A stretch of DNA of 64,000 nt from Planctomycetaceae bacterium (lineage in GTDB: Bacteria; Planctomycetota; Planctomycetia; Pirellulales; Pirellulaceae): NCBI GenBank assembly GCA_020638995.1, contig JACKHM010000004.1:1054001-1118000 (forward strand), written 5' to 3'. This document shows, piece after piece, positions 52,288-62,439 of the stretch. Positions within the stretch are counted from its first letter, which is position 1. Each line of letters starts with the position of its first letter. The translations under genes and the position numbers were made by a program. The notes beneath the pieces are model-generated. The model did no database searches. It worked only from the letters and a program-made list of their open reading frames with translations, and was not told the DNA's origin.

Positions 52288-55200
52288 TTAGGCTGCCGTT
52301 TCTTCCTCTTCCGTCGTGTACCTTCGCGCTGGTTCCCACCACCAGTTGCCGTCGTCGAAGGCCGATTCGTCATCGAGCTCGCTGAAGACGTAGTCGACGT
52401 CCTCTTCATCTCCATCTTCGACAACCTCCGCCACCTCCTCGTCTTCGTAAGGCACTTCAATCTCGCCGATCGTTTCTTCGACGGGCACTTCGGAAGCAAA
52501 TGCCTCATCCCAAACTTCGGCGGGTATTTCTTCTTCCTCGTCGGGCGGTACGAAATCGAGCAACGTATCTTTTGGCTTAACCTCGATGAATTCGAGCCGG
52601 GGAATTTTCGTACCGGGCTTGCCGTGAGCGGGCAACAAGCGAATGTCAACTGCGGCCTGAACGAACATCTGCTTGATATGTTCGTGACAAGTGAAGAACA
52701 ACAGCTGGCGACCTTCCTTAGCAAAGTCACATAGCAGTTCGACGGTCGCTTCGGCTCGCTTAGCGTCCAAGTTGACGAGAACATCGTCCAAGATCATTGG
52801 GATGTTAACCCCGCGGCGGCCATAAGCAGCAACTAGCGCCAAACGCAGGCTCAGGAAGATCGCCTCGCGTGTGCCACGGCTGAGTACGTCCAACGACATG
52901 GGTTGCCCCGCAGCGTTGTCAACTCGCAACTCGTTTTTACCGAGCGGTGTCCAGATACGTGTGTACTTGTCTCCGGTCAGACGACTGAGATAAATCGACG
53001 CCTCACCCAGTGTCTCCGGTTGTCGTTCGGCCTCATAAGATTCTCGGATATCTTCCAGCATCCGGAGAGTGACAGCGAGCGTCTGCCATTGCTTGACGCA
53101 CTTTTCGATCTTCCGGTCGAGGCAAGATCGCTCGAATTTTGCCGCGGCCAACCGGCTGTCTTCGGCGAGCGTTTTCATCTCTTGCTTGACTTCTCCGTGA
53201 CGTTGATGCAGTTGGCCCAACAAAGCTTGTGCGTCGTGCAGCTTGGAGAGCAGGACGTTCCAACGCGATTCCAATTCATCTGAAGTGTTCTGTTCCAATT
53301 CGCGACCGACGTCATCTTGAGAGCAATGTGTACCGATGATCGCTTGGATCTGTTCACTCAACGAATCGCGGCGAGTTGATAAATCATCGATTAGCTGCAA
53401 TTGCTCTGCACGTTCTCGCAAAGCATCTTCGTCCATCACGCGAGCTTCGGCAAACAAGGCTTCCCGCGAACGGTGCAATCGCCGTAAGTTCTTTAGACAC
53501 GCGTCGAGTTCTTTGCGAACGTCCTTCTCGGCTTTCTGAAGCGCGCGGCGACGATCCACCATCTCGCGCTGCCCTGCCAGCGCAGCGGCGAGTTGGCTGA
53601 GCTGAATGTGAGGCTCATCGCTGACGGACTCGATTCCGATCTCGTTATTCAACTGCTGCAATCGCTCGACCAGGCTCTCTCTATCTTCAACTAGTTTCTC
53701 GAGCCGCTCTCGCTGCTCGTCCAAACGTACCTGGATCTTGGATTTCTTCTCGTGATTCTCGCTCAGGTGCTTGACGTTGGTCGGAGACAGCGACTCGGGC
53801 AATCCGGCGGACCGCAACGCTCGCTTCCAACGCGACTTTGCCTCCTTTAGTTCGTCCTCTGCACTCGTTGCGTAACGCTTCGACTCGTGCGTGCGTCGCT
53901 CCGCTTGTTGGCGATCTTGCTGAAGCGGGACTTTCTCCTCAAGGCTTTTCAACTCGCGCTCAGCAGCGATCAGACGTGTCTCGAAAGTTCCTACGCCCGT
54001 GGGCAGTTGTCGAGCGATTTCCTCGCGGTCTTCGATTGCGTTTGCAATCTCCCGAGTCAGAGCCTCGCGACGCTGGAAGCACTCGTCCAACTCGTCTTGG
54101 GCCATCCGTTCCAGATTTGCCTTCCAAACGATGGCCATGATTGTGCAGAGCGCACCCAACAGGCCGATTCCCCAGCGGTAGTCTCCGTCGATACCGAGGA
54201 CATTTTCTCCGAATGCGGCAGCCAGAATCGCGGCGACGCTTAGGGAAAAAATAACTCCAATTACGGCGAACATACGCACGCGCTGAAACTGTTGGTCCAG
54301 CAGAATGTGGTTGTCTTGCTCAAGCGACTCATTTTGAGACTCGAGCGCCTCGACTCGCTCCTCAATCTGAATCCTACGGCGGAGCAATTTTACGGTGTTC
54401 GCGGCGCGGTCAAGAGATTCCTCGAAGGTTTCAGCACTGCGACCGTTCAGTTCATGTTGTAGGTCGTCGAGTGCGTGCTCCTTTTCCTCACGCGTCTTTT
54501 TGTGATGCGTTTTCGCAATCTCCCGTTTGCGGTATGCTTCACGGAGCGAGTGGGCAGGTGCGAGCAGATGCTGAAATGTCCTCTGAGAAACGACGACACC
54601 GTCGGCCAATGCAACGGTCCCATTCGTTGCCAACTCCTCGTCGTGCTTCATCAGCGTAACTTCAGATGTTTCAATCTCCTCCTGCGTCATCCGAATCTCG
54701 CGGTCGAGCGACGTCAGCCACGGACCATGCTCGCAGATCGCTTCGATGCGACTGGCCCGTTCCCACAACGCTTTGTTGATCGGTTGCGCCGCCATCTCGC
54801 GACGCAGTTCCAGACGCCGTTGTTTGATCGGCTTGATCTGCTCATGTTGTACGCTGATGGCTTCGTTAACTTCATCAAGTCGAGCGACGCAGTCTTCGGG
54901 CAGCGGTTCGACGTGACCGATGCGTGCAATCTGACGAGTTAGCTCGGCTCGCTTCTTCCACTTTTCGCGAACCTGGATGGAAACTTCAACCGTGCGGGCC
55001 TTAAACTCGGTACTCGCTATTCTTTTTTCGAGCTCATCAATTTCGTTGACCAGTACTCGTTGCTGATGCGCAAGATCTGCCCACCGTCGGGTATGCTGTT
55101 CGAGCCCTTCGATCTCGGTGTGAAGTCGATGCCGTTTGGCCATTAATCGGGCAAGTTCCGAGTCGGCATTTGCATCGCTTTGCCAGATTCGAAGACGCTC

Positions 55201-55716
55201 GGATTGTAAGTGACGCATGACTTCCACTAGCGACACACGATCCACGCCGCTGGCCAAATCGTAGAGCTGTTCGGCCGCTTGTGTGTCGTTCAATGTCGCC
55301 AGCTCTTGCAGTTCGCGAATGCCGACTGCAAAGACGTTGTTGAAAATCGTTTCGTCAATTCCGCAGAGCAACGAGTTGAGCAAATGCTGTCCATGCCGAC
55401 TGCCGTTGTCTGCCAGTACGACGGCGCGGCCGATATGTGATTGGTCGTCGTCTTCCAGTCGCCGCTCAACCGTAAACTCGCCGCTGTGGTTCTCGACGCG
55501 AAGCATGCCGCCCGGGATGCCGCCAAAGACGGGTGGCAGGTAAAGGTGGCGACGTTCCTGAGAGAAGCCATACAGTGCCGTACGGACAAACTGCATCAGC
55601 GTCGTCTTTCCAGCTTCGTTTGGGCCGTAGAATAACGTCACTTCCGGCGATAGCCCGTCGGCGGACATCGTGTTCCAGACACCGAAACCGTCAATATGAA
55701 TATCCGATATTTTCAC
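52288..55716 (-). CDS. YhaN/SbcC-like SMC-type ATPase
   Basis: A 1142-residue ATPase. Walker A YGPNEAGKTTL (about residues 30-40) is in the AAA_27/YhaN style; very long coiled coils follow, broken near residues 470-530 by two hydrophobic segments (MFAVIGVIFSLSVAAILAAA and WGIGLLGALCTIMAIVW), as in YhaN. Near the C-terminus lie the signature LSRGTREAIFLSLRLAL and Walker B IPMILDDVLVNLD. The last 120 residues are very acidic, unusual for the family. It overlaps the upstream phosphoesterase gene by 4 nt. In such pairs the two proteins form a DNA-end processing complex like SbcCD; here membrane attachment is likely. Confidence 0.9.
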   Translation of the reverse strand: MKISDIHIDGFGVWNTMSADGLSPEVTLFYGPNEAGKTTLMQFVRTALYGFSQERRHLYLPPVFGGIPGGMLRVENHSGEFTVERRLEDDDQSHIGRAVVLADNGSRHGQHLLNSLLCGIDETIFNNVFAVGIRELQELATLNDTQAAEQLYDLASGVDRVSLVEVMRHLQSERLRIWQSDANADSELARLMAKRHRLHTEIEGLEQHTRRWADLAHQQRVLVNEIDELEKRIASTEFKARTVEVSIQVREKWKKRAELTRQIARIGHVEPLPEDCVARLDEVNEAISVQHEQIKPIKQRRLELRREMAAQPINKALWERASRIEAICEHGPWLTSLDREIRMTQEEIETSEVTLMKHDEELATNGTVALADGVVVSQRTFQHLLAPAHSLREAYRKREIAKTHHKKTREEKEHALDDLQHELNGRSAETFEESLDRAANTVKLLRRRIQIEERVEALESQNESLEQDNHILLDQQFQRVRMFAVIGVIFSLSVAAILAAAFGENVLGIDGDYRWGIGLLGALCTIMAIVWKANLERMAQDELDECFQRREALTREIANAIEDREEIARQLPTGVGTFETRLIAAERELKSLEEKVPLQQDRQQAERRTHESKRYATSAEDELKEAKSRWKRALRSAGLPESLSPTNVKHLSENHEKKSKIQVRLDEQRERLEKLVEDRESLVERLQQLNNEIGIESVSDEPHIQLSQLAAALAGQREMVDRRRALQKAEKDVRKELDACLKNLRRLHRSREALFAEARVMDEDALRERAEQLQLIDDLSTRRDSLSEQIQAIIGTHCSQDDVGRELEQNTSDELESRWNVLLSKLHDAQALLGQLHQRHGEVKQEMKTLAEDSRLAAAKFERSCLDRKIEKCVKQWQTLAVTLRMLEDIRESYEAERQPETLGEASIYLSRLTGDKYTRIWTPLGKNELRVDNAAGQPMSLDVLSRGTREAIFLSLRLALVAAYGRRGVNIPMILDDVLVNLDAKRAEATVELLCDFAKEGRQLLFFTCHEHIKQMFVQAAVDIRLLPAHGKPGTKIPRLEFIEVKPKDTLLDFVPPDEEEEIPAEVWDEAFASEVPVEETIGEIEVPYEDEEVAEVVEDGDEEDVDYVFSELDDESAFDDGNWWWEPARRYTTEEEETAA

Positions 55717-57029
55717 GCTACGTTCCTCTCAGTTTTGGGTCCATGCGACACTTGTTGTTGCACAAACTGAGTTTGCGATGAATGATTCGCCTTTGCGGAT
55801 TCATGCGGCAAGCTTTCATCGCCGCGTAACAGGTCAAGCCCCAACATCGCGGCCTCGCGCAACACCTCGTCTCGTTCAAAGACGTCAGTGAGCCATGTAT
55901 CCGAACTGACTTGCCGCGGCAACTCTTCGTCCCCGATCAAGCTGCGAACTTCGATCGGTTTGTCATCTGCTTCTTGATAGTTTTGAACAACTCGCATGTA
56001 GTCGCCCAGAATCGAATCTTCATCGCACCACTCGGCCCGGAGTGCGTGTGGAGGTTCAAGTTCGAGTTCGGTCGACCAAATCGATGGGCTGCCATATCCG
56101 AACTCTCGTTGTAACCAATCTAGTGTTTCAGCGCGTTGTCTCGATCGAGCGAACGGGCTGTCAAAGCGGCCAATTCCGCTAAGCTTCCAGGTGACGAGCG
56201 CGGGTCGATCATGTTCAGATAGATTGCGAAGCCGGGAACGCAATTGATTTTGTACTTCACCGCGTGGGTTGCCTGCGACGACTTCAATACTCTCGCGATA
56301 CCATCGAATCGCGTCGGTCTCGATCATCCGCAATCGAGTTTCGCCATCGGCCGATACGCTAACCAAGGTACAGCCATGCGGTCCGGTGTCGCGAGGTGAA
56401 AAGCCTTGCGGGCTGCCAGGGCAATGCGCGGTGACGATGCCTTTGAACGGGGTATCGGGGACGTCGGCACCGCCTGCAGCCCAGTATTCAAGTCCCTGGC
56501 GTGGCTCATTGAAAAGGTCACTCTTGCCGTGCATCACCGCGATTTGATACCCGCCAACTGCAAGGCTGAGGAATTCACCGGCCTGCAACGACTTTTGTGC
56601 GTTCCAGCTGCGACCGAGTAAATCGGCGATCGCGTGTTCACCGCGATAGTGAGTTAGCTGTTCGACTTTGTCCGAAGAAAATATTCGAACATTCGCTGGC
56701 CAATCAATATTGCGAATGCATTCCTCTTTCAGATCGTCTTGGCTCGCAGCCCAGTATACGGCGATGCCTCGCGTGCCAAGTTTCTCGAATTGATTGCGTA
56801 GGAACGCAACGGCTCGCGGGCCAGCGTGAGTGGGGTTAAAGATGTCTCCGCTGAGGACAACGAAGTCGACTTCCTCACGGATCGCCGCCTGCACAACTCG
56901 TTCAGCAGCGTCGAATGGAGCATTGACGAATGCTTCGAGCAAGTGCTCTGGCGGATCAGCGAATCCTGCTAGAGTCCGCTCTAAATGAAAACTTCCGGCG
57001 TGTAGGAACCGGAACGACTGGCCTGACAT
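55713..57029 (-). CDS. SbcD/YhaO-like metallophosphoesterase, divergent active site
   Basis: A 438-residue protein from ATG 57029, with GGGAGGT upstream; the open frame extends to 57122. The fold resembles SbcD/YhaO nucleases, but key motifs are altered: the D-x-H motif reads AGSFH, the third motif GNH(D/E) reads AASQDD, and the late G-H-x-H is AHCPG; only VLSGDIFN (motif II) is normal. Metal binding is therefore doubtful, and it may be a structural partner of the ATPase. It overlaps the ATPase start by 4 nt (ATGA), so both are translated together. Confidence 0.82.
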   Translation of the reverse strand: MSGQSFRFLHAGSFHLERTLAGFADPPEHLLEAFVNAPFDAAERVVQAAIREEVDFVVLSGDIFNPTHAGPRAVAFLRNQFEKLGTRGIAVYWAASQDDLKEECIRNIDWPANVRIFSSDKVEQLTHYRGEHAIADLLGRSWNAQKSLQAGEFLSLAVGGYQIAVMHGKSDLFNEPRQGLEYWAAGGADVPDTPFKGIVTAHCPGSPQGFSPRDTGPHGCTLVSVSADGETRLRMIETDAIRWYRESIEVVAGNPRGEVQNQLRSRLRNLSEHDRPALVTWKLSGIGRFDSPFARSRQRAETLDWLQREFGYGSPSIWSTELELEPPHALRAEWCDEDSILGDYMRVVQNYQEADDKPIEVRSLIGDEELPRQVSSDTWLTDVFERDEVLREAAMLGLDLLRGDESLPHESAKANHSSQTQFVQQQVSHGPKTERNVA

Positions 57030-57314
57030 GAGCACCTCCCTGCGCTCGGGTTTGACGTGGCTTCCTTGCCAAAACTGCGGGTAGTTCGGGCGCGCCGTCG
57101 GCAGTTTAACAAGGCGCGGCAATTCAGACTAGTTTGATTCGACCGCGTTGCTAGCAATCGTAGTTCGGATTGCAACGGCGGAGACAGCGGCGCTCAAGAG
57201 TTCAGACCATTGCGACCTTGTCTGAGTTCTGGTGAATCCAGCTACATCGTATTGAGAACTTGGACCTACGGGCTTTGACTCCGTACTAGCAATTGCTCGG
57301 TGCATCACACGAGA

Positions 57315-58364
57315 TCAATCGGCGCTCGCAGCATAACCCCCAACCGGCGGCGAACTCCGGCGCAGTGCGTCCATGATCGCTTGATAGATGTACGGATTAT
57401 TCTTGGGAGACCTTTGATTGTCTTCGGACCATTCCTGATATCCAAGTGCTTGATAGGCGATGTCGTCTTGTTTTGCCAACTCAAGCAACACTTCCCTCAT
57501 CAACGGAGCCGCGTTCAACAAATAATCGTTCAGTACAGGCGAGTCATCAGAATAACGCAGGTTTCGAAGCGAATCGGGGACTTTTGCCTTGGGAATCAGC
57601 CCGCGACGATCGCTGCGCACCGCGATCGGATTCCATAAAACATGCTCCGCGTCGTAGCTCATGGTAAACAACTGAGCCGGATTGTCTGCCGTGTGTGGCC
57701 AAGGGCCGCGTATTGCGTATTTCACGTCGCCGACGCCATCGCCTCCTAAAGCATGTTCAGACCAGCGAGCCATTCCTTCGAGATACCACGAGTTTTTGAA
57801 GTAGGTTGTACTGTACTGAATGAGGTGGAACAGTTCGTGGGCTGGAGTGATGTTCTTCCTTGCGTCGACATGTTTGCCGATCGACATGACGAGCGCGCGG
57901 TCTTCGCGGTTGCCTTCCGGAATATCTCTCGCTCGCTGGGAGTTCTCGAATGCAACTCCGTTGCCGCCACCAATCTGCGCCCGGTCCCAGATCCTAATTT
58001 CGAGGCAAGTTAGATTCGGATATCGCTCGCTTTTAAATGGATCGGGGAATTCGAGTACTCCACAGAATAAGACGTGCGCGGCCCACACTTGTTTGGCAAC
58101 ATCTTCGACATGGTCGGGAACCGAGTTGGAATTGGCATCCGCTGAAGGGACTGCCGCACGCCCTTCGCTGGTATAGAAAACGCGGATTTTTCCGGCTACA
58201 AAGTGCTCGGTCAACGTCGACTTTTCCTGGGACCAAGCTGCCTGTGCAAGCATTAGAACTGTGGCCGCTGGGATCGCGAAATGAGTTGGCATGCACAATA
58301 CGTCCATATGCGAACGAGGTGGAGCGATACGGAAGTACATTTTCTTTCTGACTTTGATCGTCAT
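57315..58364 (-). CDS. Secreted zincin-type metallopeptidase-like protein
   Basis: About 349 residues with a signal sequence (hydrophobic IPAATVLMLAQAAW before SQEKS). The zinc site HELFH followed by YLEGMARWSEHAL is the HExxH...E pattern of gluzincins. A calcium-like loop (DANSNSVPD) occurs near residue 75. There are several possible starts: ATG 58364 gives a basic n-region, ATG 58292 a shorter signal. It is divergent from dnaG. Similar extracellular proteins of this type are found in planctomycetes; the substrate is unknown. Confidence 0.75.
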   Translation of the reverse strand: MTIKVRKKMYFRIAPPRSHMDVLCMPTHFAIPAATVLMLAQAAWSQEKSTLTEHFVAGKIRVFYTSEGRAAVPSADANSNSVPDHVEDVAKQVWAAHVLFCGVLEFPDPFKSERYPNLTCLEIRIWDRAQIGGGNGVAFENSQRARDIPEGNREDRALVMSIGKHVDARKNITPAHELFHLIQYSTTYFKNSWYLEGMARWSEHALGGDGVGDVKYAIRGPWPHTADNPAQLFTMSYDAEHVLWNPIAVRSDRRGLIPKAKVPDSLRNLRYSDDSPVLNDYLLNAAPLMREVLLELAKQDDIAYQALGYQEWSEDNQRSPKNNPYIYQAIMDALRRSSPPVGGYAASAD

Positions 58365-58552
58365 TCTAGTGGGTTGACACAAGAATGCTACAAAGTTGAG
58401 TTGGCTCTTTTAGGAAGCTGGTTGACGTTGACAGGAATCATCGCCAGCCCGCTAGTTTCCTAGGCGATCTTGCGTCAAGGTTGAATTGGCGAGTCCCGGT
58501 CGCGACGTTAAAACGGGATGTGAATGATAGTTACGGCTTGTCAATCGCAATG

Positions 58553-58581
58553 TTGACCTAAAAAAAACTTCTCCCTATAAT
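58553..58581 (+). promoter_or_regulatory. Strong sigma-70 promoter of dnaG-rpoD
   Basis: TTGACC, 17-nt spacer rich in A's, and a perfect TATAAT (58576-58581), about 107 nt before the dnaG start. An 11-base inverted repeat (58533-58543 and 58635-58645, ACGGCTTGTCA/TGACAAGCCGT) flanks the promoter and could be an operator. The remaining bases of 58365-58688 show no gene. Confidence 0.8.
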
Positions 58582-58688
58582 CCCGAACCGTGCTATGGAG
58601 GGCACGCCACCAGAGTCAAAAAAAGGTGGTAAGATGACAAGCCGTGAGTGCGATCTACGGTAAGTCTGACACGGAAGTACGTTGAAAC

Positions 58689-60554
58689 ATGACCATGTCC
58701 TTTGGGCCAAATAACGACGCCAAAGAACAAGTCCGCCAAGCGGTGGACATTGTCGATTTGGTTGGAAGTTATATGCCGTTGCGTCGGCAAGGAGCAAACT
58801 TCGTTGGCCTCTGTCCGTGGCACGAGGACACCAAGCCCAGCTTTAATGTCAACCAAGCCCGACAGTCTTGGAAATGTTGGGTTTGCAATGACGGGGGTGA
58901 CATCTTCAGCTTTGTCATGAAGCGTGAAGGCATCGACTTCCGCGAAGCGCTCGAGATGCTTGCTGACCGAGCGGGTATTGAGCTCCGTTCGCACGCGGCT
59001 CTCGCGCGTCCCGAATCCGGTAGCCCTGGCGACAAAAAGACATTGTACGCCGCTTGTGCTTGGGCCGAAGAGCAATTTCAGCAATGCTTGAACCGTTCGG
59101 CGGAAGCCGATGTTGCGCGAAAGTACTTTGCCAGTCGCAACGTGAATTCCGAAAGCGCCAAGCGATTCCATTTGGGCTTCTCGCCGGACAGTTGGCAATG
59201 GCTGCTGGATCGCGCCCGTTCGACGCCGTTCTCTCCCCAGGTGTTGGAGGCAGCGGGATTGTTGGCAAAGAGCCCGAACTCCGGGAAGTTTTACGACCGC
59301 TTCAAAGGCCGAGTGATCTTTCCGATTCGCGACCCGCAAAGCCGTCCGATTGGGTTTGGTGGGCGCATCCTGCCCGAGTTCGCGACGGAGCGGTCCGCGA
59401 AATACATCAACTCGCAAGAGACACGTTTGTATTCCAAAAGCGATCAACTCTACGCTCTTGATTTGGCTGGCGACAACGTACGCAAGTCGAAGAACGTCAT
59501 CGTGATGGAAGGTTATACCGACGTCATCATGGCTCATCAGTTCGGTTTGCAAACTGCGGTTGCGGTTTGCGGAACAGCGCTCACGGAACGGCACATCCGT
59601 GTCTTGCGTCGTTACGCCGATACGATCACGTTGGTACTGGACGGGGATGATGCCGGTCAAAGGCGTACCAACGAGATTCTTGAGTTGTTCGTTGCTAGCG
59701 AAATGGATCTGCGAATTCTAACGCTGCCTCAGGGACTGGACCCCTGTGACTATTTGTTAACGCACGGGTCCGATGGCATGCAATCGTTGTTGGATAAAGC
59801 CCTCGATGCATTCGAACACGCAGTTGAAACGCGAACGCGTGGCATTGACTTGCTTCGCGATACGCATCGTGCGAATCAAGCTTTGGAACAACTACTCTCG
59901 ACGATATCAAAAGCTCCTCGTATGACCGGCGACACTTCTTCGTCGCGTTTGCTGCGGGAACGCCAAGTTATTGCGAGGCTAGCTCGCGAATTCCGCGTAG
60001 ATGAAACTTCGTTGCGGACACGAATTAGCGAGTTGCGCAAGGCGACGCCAGCACTTCGCACTAAGGTGGCCGAGGCACCGCGGCCAAGATTGTCGGTCAG
60101 CGACCTTGATCCATGCGATGCCGAACTGATAGAACTGTTGACGCAACATCCGGAGTTGGCCGACGAAGCGTTGACTGCCATCGTACCGGATGAGCTATCG
60201 AGTCGACCCACTCGAACGATTTACGAGACTTATCAGGTGGTGTTGGGAAAAGGTGAACCGGTTGAGTTTAATCGAGTCCTGACGGAGCTTGATGACCCCC
60301 AGTTGAAGAACTTGCTTGTCTCATTGGATGAACAGGCAATTGAAAAAGAGAAACACGTTCAAGAAGATGCAGCTTCTCGACTCAGGTGGCTGATCGAACA
60401 TCTTCGCGGACGGCGTGAAGCGGACCAAGGCCGTGCGAAGCAGGCGGCTTTGGAACAACGAAACCTCGGAGAGGACGAGGAGCTAGATCTACTGCAGCAG
60501 CTCGTTGAGCAAGAGCGGAAGCGGCAAGGTATTCCCGCGCCCACGGATGGGTAG
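58689..60554 (+). CDS. dnaG: DNA primase
   Basis: A 621-residue primase: zinc finger C42, H45, C63, C66 (LCPWHEDTKP and WKCWVCNDGGD), the catalytic RNAP-like core, and the TOPRIM domain with EGYTDVIMAHQFG, CGTALTERH and LVLDGDDAGQRR. The C-terminus probably binds DnaB helicase. It makes RNA primers for replication. Start ATG 58689 or 58695. It is followed 56 nt later by rpoD, which resembles the macromolecular synthesis operon (without rpsU). Confidence 0.97.
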   Translation: MTMSFGPNNDAKEQVRQAVDIVDLVGSYMPLRRQGANFVGLCPWHEDTKPSFNVNQARQSWKCWVCNDGGDIFSFVMKREGIDFREALEMLADRAGIELRSHAALARPESGSPGDKKTLYAACAWAEEQFQQCLNRSAEADVARKYFASRNVNSESAKRFHLGFSPDSWQWLLDRARSTPFSPQVLEAAGLLAKSPNSGKFYDRFKGRVIFPIRDPQSRPIGFGGRILPEFATERSAKYINSQETRLYSKSDQLYALDLAGDNVRKSKNVIVMEGYTDVIMAHQFGLQTAVAVCGTALTERHIRVLRRYADTITLVLDGDDAGQRRTNEILELFVASEMDLRILTLPQGLDPCDYLLTHGSDGMQSLLDKALDAFEHAVETRTRGIDLLRDTHRANQALEQLLSTISKAPRMTGDTSSSRLLRERQVIARLAREFRVDETSLRTRISELRKATPALRTKVAEAPRPRLSVSDLDPCDAELIELLTQHPELADEALTAIVPDELSSRPTRTIYETYQVVLGKGEPVEFNRVLTELDDPQLKNLLVSLDEQAIEKEKHVQEDAASRLRWLIEHLRGRREADQGRAKQAALEQRNLGEDEELDLLQQLVEQERKRQGIPAPTDG

Positions 60555-60610
60555 CTGCCATTGTCGCGTCGTGTCCTTGAAGCACAGGATCGTGCGGAGG
60601 GAAATGACAG

Positions 60611-62275
60611 ATGGAAGTCCAGACCAATGACCTACAAACACTCGTCGCCAAAGGCAAAGCCCAAGGTTATCTTACCTACGACGAAGTCAACGCTTATCTC
60701 CCCGACGAAGATGTCAATCCAGAAAAGCTTGACAATCTCCTGAGCTCGCTCGAAGAACTCGGGATTGAACTTGTCGAAGAAGCTCCCGACGAAGAGTTTG
60801 ATGACGAAGAGCTCCGCAAAGCTCCCGCTGCCGAAGACCTTCAGGGAAAAGAAGAAGTCCCAGCGCTACTTGCGGCCGAAGATTTGCCGAAGCTAAGCGA
60901 CGATCCGATCCGTATGTACTTGAGCCAGATGGCGGTGATTCCGCTGCTCTCACGCGAAGAAGAGATCTCGCTGGCGAAGAAGATCGAGCTGACTCGCAAG
61001 TTGTTCCGCCGGACCTTGCTCAGTTGTGACTATGCCATGCGACGCACGGTCGAGACGCTGACAAAGGTCTATCATGGCGAGTTGCCTTTTGACCGAACGA
61101 TCAAGGTGTCGTTGACTGAACAGCTCACGAAAGAGCAGATTCTGGCGCGTATGCCTCACAACCTGAAGACATTGAATCAGCTATTGGATCTAAATAAACG
61201 TGACTTCTCGAAGCTAATCCGGAAATCGACGACTGCCGAACAGGCTCGCGAGATCCGTCGGGCGTTCCTGCGACGACGAAAGAAATGTTTGCAGTTGGTC
61301 GAAGAGCTCAGCCTTCGTACTCGCCGTGTGCATCCGCTGATGAAGGAGTTGGAGCACTTTTCCACGCGGATGGAGCAGATTCGTGGCCGTCTTCAAACGA
61401 TTGGTAACGATGCGAACTTTGGCGAGGAACGAGCAAGTCTACGTCGCGAACTTCGCGAGCTGATGATGACGACCCAAGAGAGTCCCCGCGGGTTAAAGCG
61501 GCGTTGCGTCACGGTCCGTCGACAGTACACCGAGTACGAGGCCGTCAAGCGTCAGCTTTCGAGCGGCAACTTGCGGTTGGTCGTATCGATTGCGAAAAAG
61601 TACCGGAATCGCGGCCTCAGCTTCCTCGACTTGATACAAGAGGGGAATACTGGCCTGATGCGAGCGGTTGACAAGTACGAGTATCGTCGTGGATTCAAGT
61701 TCTCGACCTACGCCACATGGTGGATACGTCAGGCGATCACAAGGGCGATAGCCGATCAGGCTCGGACGATCCGAATTCCTGTGCATATGATTGACGTACT
61801 GTCCAAGTTGCGCAATATTCAGAAGAAGATGCAACAAGAAATGCGTCGAGAGCCTACGACCGAAGAAATCGCGATACGGGCCGGATTTAGCCTGGATGAA
61901 GTCAAGCGGGTCATGGACATTGGCCGCCATCCTGTTAGTCTAGATCGACCGGTCGGTGAAGGAGACGATTGCAGCTTCGGCGAATTCATCGAAGATGGGA
62001 CTCAAGACAACCCCATCAAGAACGCAAGTAATGGCATTTTACGTGACAAGTTGGAAGCCCTGCTCAAGACGCTCACTTACCGCGAGCGAGAAATCGTTCG
62101 ACTACGGTATGGACTGGGCGATGGGTACACCTACACATTGGAAGAGGTGGGTCGCATCTTCAAAGTCACTCGCGAACGCGTGCGGCAGATCGAAGCAAAG
62201 GCGCTTCGCAAGCTGCAACATCCGGTTCGGTGCCAGCAGCTTGAAGGCTTCTTGGGGAGCCCGGTCGCGAGCTAA
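60611..62275 (+). CDS. rpoD: Primary RNA polymerase sigma factor RpoD
   Basis: A 554-residue sigma-70. Region 1.1 (LVAKGKAQGYLTYDEVNAYL) is present; region 1.2 includes DDPIRMYLSQM; region 2 has NLRLVVSIAKKYRNRGLSFL, DLIQEGNTGLMRAVDKYEY and FSTYATWWIRQAITRAI; region 4 has the helix-turn-helix YTLEEVGRIFKVTRERVRQI. The non-conserved insert after region 1.2 is helical, with basic stretches. It controls housekeeping transcription and is co-transcribed with dnaG. Confidence 0.97.
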   Translation: MEVQTNDLQTLVAKGKAQGYLTYDEVNAYLPDEDVNPEKLDNLLSSLEELGIELVEEAPDEEFDDEELRKAPAAEDLQGKEEVPALLAAEDLPKLSDDPIRMYLSQMAVIPLLSREEEISLAKKIELTRKLFRRTLLSCDYAMRRTVETLTKVYHGELPFDRTIKVSLTEQLTKEQILARMPHNLKTLNQLLDLNKRDFSKLIRKSTTAEQAREIRRAFLRRRKKCLQLVEELSLRTRRVHPLMKELEHFSTRMEQIRGRLQTIGNDANFGEERASLRRELRELMMTTQESPRGLKRRCVTVRRQYTEYEAVKRQLSSGNLRLVVSIAKKYRNRGLSFLDLIQEGNTGLMRAVDKYEYRRGFKFSTYATWWIRQAITRAIADQARTIRIPVHMIDVLSKLRNIQKKMQQEMRREPTTEEIAIRAGFSLDEVKRVMDIGRHPVSLDRPVGEGDDCSFGEFIEDGTQDNPIKNASNGILRDKLEALLKTLTYREREIVRLRYGLGDGYTYTLEEVGRIFKVTRERVRQIEAKALRKLQHPVRCQQLEGFLGSPVAS

Positions 62276-62344
62276 TAAGCTTGCCATCGAACGCAATTGC
62301 GAGTGTTTGTCGCAAGCTGTTGCGGACAGTAAAACGTCAATAAC

Positions 62345-62375
62345 AACCGCTGGTCTTAGGACCAGCGGTTTTTTT
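62345..62375 (+). terminator. Rho-independent terminator of dnaG-rpoD
   Basis: Eleven-base perfect arms AACCGCTGGTC/GACCAGCGGTT with loop TTAG and seven further T's. Confidence 0.95.
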
Positions 62376-62439
62376 GTGCGCATCGCGCAATCAACCGAAA
62401 CAATAGATCTCAACAGCACTTATCGAGTGAGGTAATTGA

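Noticed and set aside
58593..59660. Long open frame on the minus strand opposite dnaG
   Set aside because: It mirrors the codon structure of dnaG, has no recognisable motif and no ribosome-binding site; it is a shadow of the real gene.
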